48,724 nucleotides of DNA from Erysipelotrichia bacterium (GTDB taxonomy: Bacteria > Bacillota_I > Bacilli_A > Erysipelotrichales > Erysipelotrichaceae): positions 1 to 48,724 of the forward strand of contig JAAYOQ010000001.1 of assembly GCA_012520255.1 (NCBI GenBank), read 5' to 3'. The notes beneath the pieces were generated by a model. That model was given only the letters and a program-made list of their open reading frames with translations. It was not told the DNA's origin and ran no database searches. The position numbers and the translations under genes were made by a program. Every line of letters starts with the position of its first letter. The first letter of the stretch is position 1. This document shows positions 43,447 through 48,724 of the stretch, in pieces.

Positions 43447-44280
43447 TCATCTTAGCAGTTCAATACTGTAACCTGTTTCAAAAATTTCGTCAGGTTTTAA
43501 AGACATCATTCCTTCTCTATCTTTAAAATCTACAGTATTCTCTTGAAAGTCTGCATGACCATACCAAGGCTCTAAACAGATAAATGGCGCTTTATCATCG
43601 CTTGTCCAAATAGCGAAATACGGATATCCTTCAGCATTAAGCTTAACAGTATAGTCTTTTAAAACCAGTTTAAAATACTTGCTTTTTAATCCTTTATAGA
43701 CAATTGTCTGATACTTCATAATCTCTTCATAAGATAATGGCCATTTATCTAAAGTAACATCTTTTTCATATACCGGTCCTTCGCTGAAAACAATTTGTTT
43801 AACTGTTTCTTTCTTTTCATATTCCAGATAGCTTCCCTCAAAGTTATCAACATTAAATCCCGGATGCAGACCAAAGGTAAAAGGCATATCTTTATCACTA
43901 TCATTTCGAATAAAATAATCGATATTTACTTTATTATTATCTAAAGAATATTTAATCTGATAAGTAAATTTAAATGGATACTTACTTAGAGAATCTTTAC
44001 TTTCTTTTAACTCCATAATTATTTCATCATCCGTACACTTCACACAGACTAAATCACTGTATCTAACTAATCCATGATTTTTCATCGCGTAAATCTTACC
44101 ATCAATCTGATAATTTTTACTATAAGTATTGCCAACAATTGGGAAAAGTGTCGGATTTTTCCCTGTCCAGTGATTTGGATCACCTTGCCACATTACTTCT
44201 TTACCTTCAAACAACAAACTTTGGATTTCTCCACCTTTTTTAATTACTTCTAACTCTATTATTTCATTTTTTATTTTCAT
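43447..44280 (-). CDS. Aldose 1-epimerase (mutarotase) family protein
   Basis: The product has 277 residues. It has the beta-sandwich epimerase pattern: GGEIQSLLFEGKEVMWQGDPNHW, KNPTLFPIVGNTYSKNYQIDG, MKNHGLVR with the conserved His, and PFTFGLHPGFNV with the catalytic-region His, ending FICLEPWYGHADF with a conserved Glu. The size and NHGLVR block resemble the LacX/YeaD-like branch rather than GalM itself. It probably interconverts sugar anomers; the substrate is unknown. GAGG precedes the ATG. A short dyad ACACT-GGT-AGTGT (44300-44312) lies near its ribosome site. Confidence 0.85.
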   Translation of the reverse strand: MKIKNEIIELEVIKKGGEIQSLLFEGKEVMWQGDPNHWTGKNPTLFPIVGNTYSKNYQIDGKIYAMKNHGLVRYSDLVCVKCTDDEIIMELKESKDSLSKYPFKFTYQIKYSLDNNKVNIDYFIRNDSDKDMPFTFGLHPGFNVDNFEGSYLEYEKKETVKQIVFSEGPVYEKDVTLDKWPLSYEEIMKYQTIVYKGLKSKYFKLVLKDYTVKLNAEGYPYFAIWTSDDKAPFICLEPWYGHADFQENTVDFKDREGMMSLKPDEIFETGYSIELLR

Positions 44281-44333
44281 TTGTTTTTCCTCTTTTCAAC
44301 ACTGGTAGTGTCAAAAATCGTCAATTTTAACCA

Positions 44334-44492
44334 CTACTGTCCAATCCTGAATTTGAAATACTTCTTGATGAAACCTGTGATTCTGTTAATAAACTTACCT
44401 GTTACCTTTATACTTTTATAAGCAGATTCAAAAGATTGCCCAAAAAATATTATCTCATATTTCCACCAAAAAATTAGGGTAGATATAACCAT
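44334..44492 (-). pseudogene. Possible short or remnant ORF (52 codons)
   Basis: The 44281-44641 gap holds, on the minus strand, an in-frame ATG-to-TAG frame (44492 to 44334) with an aromatic, basic product (IFWWKYEIIFFGQSFESAYK). It has no ribosome site and no family signal and may be the tail of a lost gene. Elsewhere the gap holds only the + promoter of the permease gene. Confidence 0.25.
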
Positions 44493-44587
44493 TGTAACAA
44501 ACTTTTTTATCAAACCATAGAGAAAAAGAGAAAAATATCTATCTTTTTTTAATTGTTAGAAATAGATGTAAAATATGTTGTTTTTCC

Positions 44588-44617
44588 TTGACTTTAGTCT
44601 TTTTTTAATGTTATAGT
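44588..44617 (+). promoter_or_regulatory. Promoter of the NCS2 permease gene
   Basis: TTGACT (44588-44593), an 18-bp spacer and TATAGT (44612-44617), followed by AAAAAGGAG and the ATG at 44642. No purine riboswitch fold was recognised in the leader, which is too short (~20 bases) to hold one. Confidence 0.65.
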
Positions 44618-44641
44618 CTCTTTTTAAAAAGGAGAATATTC

Positions 44642-45988
44642 ATGATTGAAAAATTTTTCAAACTCAAAGAGAATGGTACAACTGTTCTCACAGAGGTAAC
44701 AGCAGGATTAACTACTTTCGCTGCTATGGCCTACATTATTGCCCTTAACCCTATTATCCTATCTGGGTTAGATGGTGGAAGCGGAGCGGTTTACATTGCG
44801 ACCATTTTATCAAGTGCTATCTGTACAATTTTAATGGGTCTTATCGCCAATGTTCCTTATGCTACTGCACCTGGTTTGGGTCTAAACTCTTTAGCCGCTG
44901 GTCTATTGTCAAGCGCTTTAGGTTTCAGCCCTGCAGCTATCCTGGCAATTGTATTAATTTCAGGTTTAATTAACGTTTTAATAACTGTAACTAACATTAG
45001 AAAACATATTATTAAATCTATCCCTGTCTTCTTACAAAATGCTATCGCTGGCGGCATTGGTATCTTCATCATCTATATTGGTGTTGTTAACATCGGACTT
45101 GTTTCTTTTTCAGGTATCCCAATGATCAACACATCTATGGATGTAAAAGTACTGGCAGTTTTCCTGGCTGGATTAGCTACAACCATCTTTTTATTGATTA
45201 AAAAGGTGCCAGGAGCTATTTTAATTGGTGTAATTGTTTCTACTATTGTTGGAATTCCATTAAACATCACCACAAGTGGTGGTACTTATAATCTAATTGA
45301 AGCTTTCGCAGCTTATAAAGATTGGTTTGGAATTGCCATAACACAGGGCTTAGGAGAACTATTTGCCAATCCATCAGGATTTGTTGCTGTTTCAGTAATT
45401 ATCTTATCTTTCTCAATTTCAGATAACTTTGATACTATCGGTACCTTTGTAGGAACTGGTAGAACTACCGGCATTTTCACTGATGAGGATATCGAAAAAA
45501 TGGATACCGGTCATGGTTTCAGTTCTAAAATGGACAAAGCTTTATTTGCTGATGCTATCGCAACTCCTATCGGTGCTGTTTTAGGAACTTCTCCTACTAC
45601 AACTTATGTCGAATCAGCAGCCGGAATAGGAGCTGGTGGAAAAACTGGTTTAGTTTCACTTGTTGTTGGTATTTGTTTCTTTTTAAGTTTACCATTTGCT
45701 TCACTGGTCAGTGCTATTCCTTCAGCAGCAACTGCTCCTGCACTGGTAATTGTCGGGGTAATGATGTTATCTGCTTTCAAAGAAATTAACTGGTCTAATT
45801 TAGATGAAGCTTTACCAGCGATGGGAGCTGGCTGTTTTATGGCTCTAAGTTATGGTATCACTAATGGTGTAATGGTTGGATTCTTCCTTTATACATTTGT
45901 GGAAATCTGTAAGGGTAACTTTAAAAAATTACATCCTATTATCCTGGTAAGTGATATTTTATTTATTATAAATCTTTGGTTATCTTAA
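44642..45988 (+). CDS. NCS2-family purine permease (AzgA/PbuG-like)
   Basis: The product has 448 residues with about 12-14 membrane segments. Family signatures are ENGTTVLTEVTAGLTTFAAMAYI, the conserved YATAPGLGLNSLAA, QNAIAGGIGIFIIYIG, SDNFDTIGTFVGTGRTTG, and LGTSPTTTYVESAAGIGAGGKTGL. This is the adenine/guanine/hypoxanthine (AzgA) branch of NCS2 rather than the uracil or xanthine branch. It imports purine bases with protons for salvage. AAAGGAG precedes the ATG. It is monocistronic. Confidence 0.93.
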   Translation: MIEKFFKLKENGTTVLTEVTAGLTTFAAMAYIIALNPIILSGLDGGSGAVYIATILSSAICTILMGLIANVPYATAPGLGLNSLAAGLLSSALGFSPAAILAIVLISGLINVLITVTNIRKHIIKSIPVFLQNAIAGGIGIFIIYIGVVNIGLVSFSGIPMINTSMDVKVLAVFLAGLATTIFLLIKKVPGAILIGVIVSTIVGIPLNITTSGGTYNLIEAFAAYKDWFGIAITQGLGELFANPSGFVAVSVIILSFSISDNFDTIGTFVGTGRTTGIFTDEDIEKMDTGHGFSSKMDKALFADAIATPIGAVLGTSPTTTYVESAAGIGAGGKTGLVSLVVGICFFLSLPFASLVSAIPSAATAPALVIVGVMMLSAFKEINWSNLDEALPAMGAGCFMALSYGITNGVMVGFFLYTFVEICKGNFKKLHPIILVSDILFIINLWLS

Positions 45989-46011
45989 TGAAAAATAACC
46001 TCACTTATAGC

Positions 46012-46043
46012 AAAACCCTTTTACTTTCAAAAAGGGTTTTTTT
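46012..46043 (+). terminator. Intrinsic terminator of the purine permease gene
   Basis: AAAACCCTTTT and AAAAAGGGTTTT pair over about 11 bp, followed by a T run, 24 bp past the stop. It also lies just past the end of the convergent gene at 46053. Confidence 0.85.
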
Positions 46044-46052
46044 ATAAATGCT

Positions 46053-46760
46053 TTAATCTTTTTTTTCGAGACAGCTTGCTTTTTCAGACTCTCTATACTT
46101 GTCCATTTTTATTCTGAATAAGTCTCCATTTGTAGGTGGAGTATAGGATATGGCATTAGCACCAGCTTCAATTGTACTTAATATTGTCTCTGCCGTAGGC
46201 CCACCTGTGGCAATTATTGGAATCTCTGGATATTTTTCTCTAACTTTTTTTACAATATTCACTGTATTGGCCCCTCCACTGATATTAAGAATTGAAGCTC
46301 CAGCCTTGAGTTTTTCTTCAATATCAGTATATTCAGAAACAATAGTCGCTACTATCGGACAAATTACACTTTTGGATATCGCTTTAAAAGTCTCTATTGG
46401 AGCTGGAGCATTTAATACAACAGCCATACAACCCTGAGATTCAGCAAGCAAAGCCATTTCACGGGCTCTTTCTCCTTTGGTAGTTCCGCCTCCAACTCCT
46501 GCAAAAACAGGTGCCTGGGCCACACTTGTTATGGCTGAAAAAATTGAAGGGTGAGGGGTGAAAGGATATACCGCGAAAATTGCATCAGCATTATTATTCA
46601 TTATTATCGCTACATCTGTTGTAAATATGAGCGACTTAATTTTTTTGCCGTTTATTATTATTCCAGAACAATTTGATATTTCCTTTGGCACTATCACCAG
46701 ATCATCACTTGCCCAACTACTTACTATCGGGACTTTTTTTTCTTCATTTATATTAATCAT
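46053..46760 (-). CDS. TIM-barrel protein of unknown function, phosphate-binding type
   Basis: The product has 235 residues. The ATG at 46760 is chosen because GGAG lies nine bases before it; an ATG nine bases earlier overlaps the ribosome site. Repeating beta/alpha units are visible: DAIFAVYPFTPHPSI, VFAGVGGGTTKGERA, GCMAVVLNAPAPIE, PIVATIVSEYTDI, ILNISGGANTV, and near the end IPIIATGGPTAETILSTIEAGANAISYTPPT, a standard phosphate-binding loop of TIM barrels such as ThiE or NanE. Proteins like this are often labelled 'hydrolase' in databases, without proof. An aldolase or sugar-phosphate epimerase role is possible but unproven. Confidence 0.65.
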   Translation of the reverse strand: MININEEKKVPIVSSWASDDLVIVPKEISNCSGIIINGKKIKSLIFTTDVAIIMNNNADAIFAVYPFTPHPSIFSAITSVAQAPVFAGVGGGTTKGERAREMALLAESQGCMAVVLNAPAPIETFKAISKSVICPIVATIVSEYTDIEEKLKAGASILNISGGANTVNIVKKVREKYPEIPIIATGGPTAETILSTIEAGANAISYTPPTNGDLFRIKMDKYRESEKASCLEKKD

Positions 46761-47042
46761 TATCAGCATCTCCTTTTATAAACTGTCTTTAATATCCTTT
46801 TTATTCAACTATATATATTCTAATACTAAAATGTTGATATGAAAATAAAAACAACTTTATCAAAATCATCTTTCAGCTTTTATCCTGATTAAATTATATT
46901 ACCTGCCAGATACCAAAAAAGTAAATTAAAAGTAAAACATAGGAAAAAACATTATTCAAGCATATATTTTTAAATATATCAATTGTTTAAAGCCATATTT
47001 TAATTAATTTTAATATAATTATTAATTTTATTAATTTATAAA

Positions 47043-47071
47043 TTGACTTTTTTAATATTTTATTTTATACT
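47043..47071 (+). promoter_or_regulatory. Promoter of the DUF2089-DUF4097 operon
   Basis: TTGACT (47043-47048), a 17-bp spacer and TATACT (47066-47071), with GAGGTG and the ATG following. The rest of the 46761-47092 gap is very AT-rich and shows nothing else. Confidence 0.65.
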
Positions 47072-47092
47072 ATTTACATCGAGGTGAACTAT

Positions 47093-47464
47093 ATGAAGAA
47101 AAAGTTATTGGGCCTCTGCCCTGTTTGTGACAATCGATTAATAATCAGTGAATTACAATGTACCGATTGTAAAACTAAAATCCAGGGAGAGTTTTCGCTA
47201 AGTAAATTTGATTATCTGTCAAGCGAAGAACAGGACTTTGCCTTAGTATTTTTAAAAAATGCTGGTAATATCAAACAAATTGAAAAAGAGTTGAATATCT
47301 CATACCCAACAGTTAGAAAAATGTTAGATTCAGTCATTCACAATTTAGGCTTTGAACAGACAACAATTTCTGACCCACTTACCAGAACAAAAGTTTTAGA
47401 AATGTTGAAAGATGATGAACTAAGCTTCGAAGAAGCTGAACAAATGTTAAAGGAGATTAAATAA
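47093..47464 (+). CDS. DUF2089 zinc-ribbon / helix-turn-helix protein
   Basis: The product has 123 residues from the ATG at 47093; an in-frame GTG nine bases earlier lies inside the ribosome site. It has a zinc ribbon (LCPVCDNRL and LQCTDCKTKI, four Cys), then a helix-turn-helix in which IKQIEKELNISYPTVRKMLDSVI is clear, and a C-terminal acidic helix. DUF2089 proteins are thought to regulate DNA or RNA binding in genes for membrane or envelope functions, but no regulon is known. Its stop overlaps the ATG of the DUF4097 gene, so it probably controls that gene. Confidence 0.85.
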   Translation: MKKKLLGLCPVCDNRLIISELQCTDCKTKIQGEFSLSKFDYLSSEEQDFALVFLKNAGNIKQIEKELNISYPTVRKMLDSVIHNLGFEQTTISDPLTRTKVLEMLKDDELSFEEAEQMLKEIK

Positions 47465-48282
47465 TGTTTGAAAAATTTATAGAAGAATTAACCCAAAAAG
47501 CTATAGCAGACGGTGCTGATGTTGACAGTATTGTCAATACATACCAAAATCGTTACCAGTTAGGTATTGAAGCTGGTATGAGTGAAGAAGAGATAGTTTC
47601 AAGATTCGGTAATGTAGAAGACATTGTAAAAACAAAACAGAACAAACAAACTAATCAATTAAAACTTTTTAGAATTATAACCCCTTTTGGTGGTGATGTA
47701 ACTTTTAAAACTAGCAGTGACAATGCTATCAATATCGATATGGAAGAAAGAGCTCTCGATTTATATAACACGTACATCAGTGAAGAAAAACTTATCATCG
47801 AACCACTAAAAAAAGAAAGCAAACTCTTCAGAAGAGCCGATACAGATATAACAATCAGCTTTCCTGAAACAACTACATTTAAGGAGGTTGACATAAAGGC
47901 TATTAATTGTGATGTTGATTCTAAAGATTTTGGTTTTGTCTGTGAAAATTTTATACTAAATACTACTAGTGGTGATTGTGATTTCGTCTACATTAAAGCT
48001 GATGAAACGGAAATTTCTACAGTTAATGGAGATATCACTATCGACAATCTATTTGTAAATTCATGCGAAATAAATACTGTCAGTGGTGACATCAAAACAA
48101 AAAGAGGCGCTATCAATGATCTTGATGTCTCTACAGTTAATGGAGACATATCTATTAATGGTAAAGTTGAAAAAATAAACTCTTCTTCTATTTCGGGAGA
48201 TATTACTGTAAACAATATCTACGAAAAGACTTCTCTTGGCGATTTGCTTAAAGAAGGTATTAATACCATTTTCAAAAAATAA
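47464..48282 (+). CDS. DUF4097 beta-strand-repeat protein (adhesin/LiaG-like)
   Basis: The product has 272 residues. An N-terminal helical segment (MFEKFIEELTQKAIADGADV; EEEIVSRFGNVEDIV), which resembles DUF1700, is followed by a beta-solenoid of short strands with repeated GDI/SGDI turns (NTTSGDCDFVY, STVNGDITIDNL, NTVSGDIKTK, STVNGDISINGK, SSISGDITVNN). It has no signal peptide or membrane span, so it is cytosolic or membrane-peripheral. DUF4097 proteins sit beside envelope-stress systems such as LiaG in Bacillus. Its ATG overlaps the DUF2089 stop by one base. Confidence 0.85.
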   Translation: MFEKFIEELTQKAIADGADVDSIVNTYQNRYQLGIEAGMSEEEIVSRFGNVEDIVKTKQNKQTNQLKLFRIITPFGGDVTFKTSSDNAINIDMEERALDLYNTYISEEKLIIEPLKKESKLFRRADTDITISFPETTTFKEVDIKAINCDVDSKDFGFVCENFILNTTSGDCDFVYIKADETEISTVNGDITIDNLFVNSCEINTVSGDIKTKRGAINDLDVSTVNGDISINGKVEKINSSSISGDITVNNIYEKTSLGDLLKEGINTIFKK

Positions 48283-48336
48283 AAAAGAAAGAAGCTGTAA
48301 TTAAATAACTGATTCAAACAATTTGGATTAATCATA

Positions 48337-48724
48337 TTAAGAGGTTTCAGCCTCTTTTTTTGTTAGGTTATTAGTTATATGAAATATTTGTAATTTACAG
48401 GTATTTATTATTAAAAAAGCTCTAATTTGAGTATTATTAAAAGTATCATATGAACCATATCCTGCATCAGCTACTACTACTTTTGGACGTCTTTTGTACA
48501 GCTCTTTAAATTCATTCATAAAACTTATTAGTGTCTTCTGGTCATTTTTTCCTGATATAAAGATATCCTTAAAAACATTCTCTATACTGTCTTTCAAGTA
48601 TTTAGTTATAAAACGTTGGATTGCCATATGACTTGGCTTTTCCTCGCCCATCAGATACATGAAGCGGATATCTGTTTTACAAGCTTTCTCTATACCTCTT
48701 AAAGTGTATATCTGATTCATAAAC
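48337..48724 (-). pseudogene. Decayed IS1182-family transposase, reaches the window edge
   Basis: The minus frame runs past position 48720 and out of the window. It shows the IS1182 pattern TLRGIEKACKTDIRFMYLMG, HMAIQRFITKYL and VVADAGYGSYDTF, the last being an acidic catalytic block. About 100-150 residues expected between KDIFISGKNDQ and KELYKRRPK, including the DGTKIEANA motif and one catalytic Asp, are missing. The C-terminus is short and its last ~40 residues do not match the family. This is a remnant with an internal deletion rather than an active element. Terminal inverted repeats were not found. Confidence 0.75.
48339..48361 (+). terminator. Terminator of the DUF2089-DUF4097 operon
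   Basis: AAGAGG and CCTCTT pair around a TTTCAG loop, followed by a T run, 57 bp after the DUF4097 stop. It overlaps the end of the transposase remnant. Confidence 0.75.

Noticed and set aside
44493-44641. Purine riboswitch before the NCS2 permease
   Set aside because: The promoter lies only about 25-50 bp before the ATG, leaving no room for the fold, and the conserved core sequence is absent.

Overview
The window is AT-rich DNA with strong AGGAGG-type ribosome binding sites, intrinsic hairpin terminators, lipoproteins, sortase-type surface proteins, MscL, AddAB and AdhE. Together these point to an anaerobic low-GC Firmicute (Bacillota), most likely a gut member of the Erysipelotrichia or a near relative. 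The taxon is an inference from style and gene content. No rRNA, tRNA or CRISPR array was seen.

Layout. 1-8.3 kb holds two large surface proteins on the minus strand. The first is a von Willebrand A/Cna_B adhesin cut by the window edge. The second is a right-handed beta-helix protein with a C-terminal PDTG sorting signal. 8.7-15.8 kb holds a DUF2130 coiled-coil protein and the AddA/AddB recombination nuclease pair, with an unusually short AddB. 15.9-18.5 kb is a second beta-helix/Cna_B wall protein whose 5' end looks eroded. 18.5-21 kb has mscL, a CorA-type magnesium transporter and two small genes of unknown role. 21.3-25.8 kb is a regulatory locus: adhE with a near-consensus Rex site over its promoter, divergent from a MarR regulator, DegV and DsrE-like operon whose promoter lies between two near-identical operators.

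26-33.1 kb is the most unusual region. A degenerate Fic-fold gene and a lipoprotein gene share an almost identical 29-bp promoter/leader. Next to them is a tightly coupled operon of two thioredoxin-like lipoproteins, an AAC(3)-family acetyltransferase, a HAD-phosphatase/deoxyribose-phosphate-aldolase fusion, and a TetM/EF-G-like ribosomal GTPase fused to a Rae1/YacP-type NYN endoribonuclease. The last protein joins an A-site GTPase to an A-site mRNA nuclease and is the best candidate here for an undescribed system.

33.3-37.5 kb has nagA, an EF-G-like paralogue with a degenerate G4 motif, an ankyrin-repeat protein, and upstream of them a promoter-driven 34-codon ORF containing terminator-like hairpins, which could be a leader peptide or attenuator. 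37.6-42.8 kb holds a nucleotidyltransferase, an M18 aminopeptidase, a TrmR-like methyltransferase and an ABC-2 exporter. 43-48.7 kb holds gene remnants, an aldose-1-epimerase family gene, an NCS2 purine permease, a TIM-barrel protein of unknown role, a DUF2089/DUF4097 pair, and a decayed IS1182-type transposase at the right edge.
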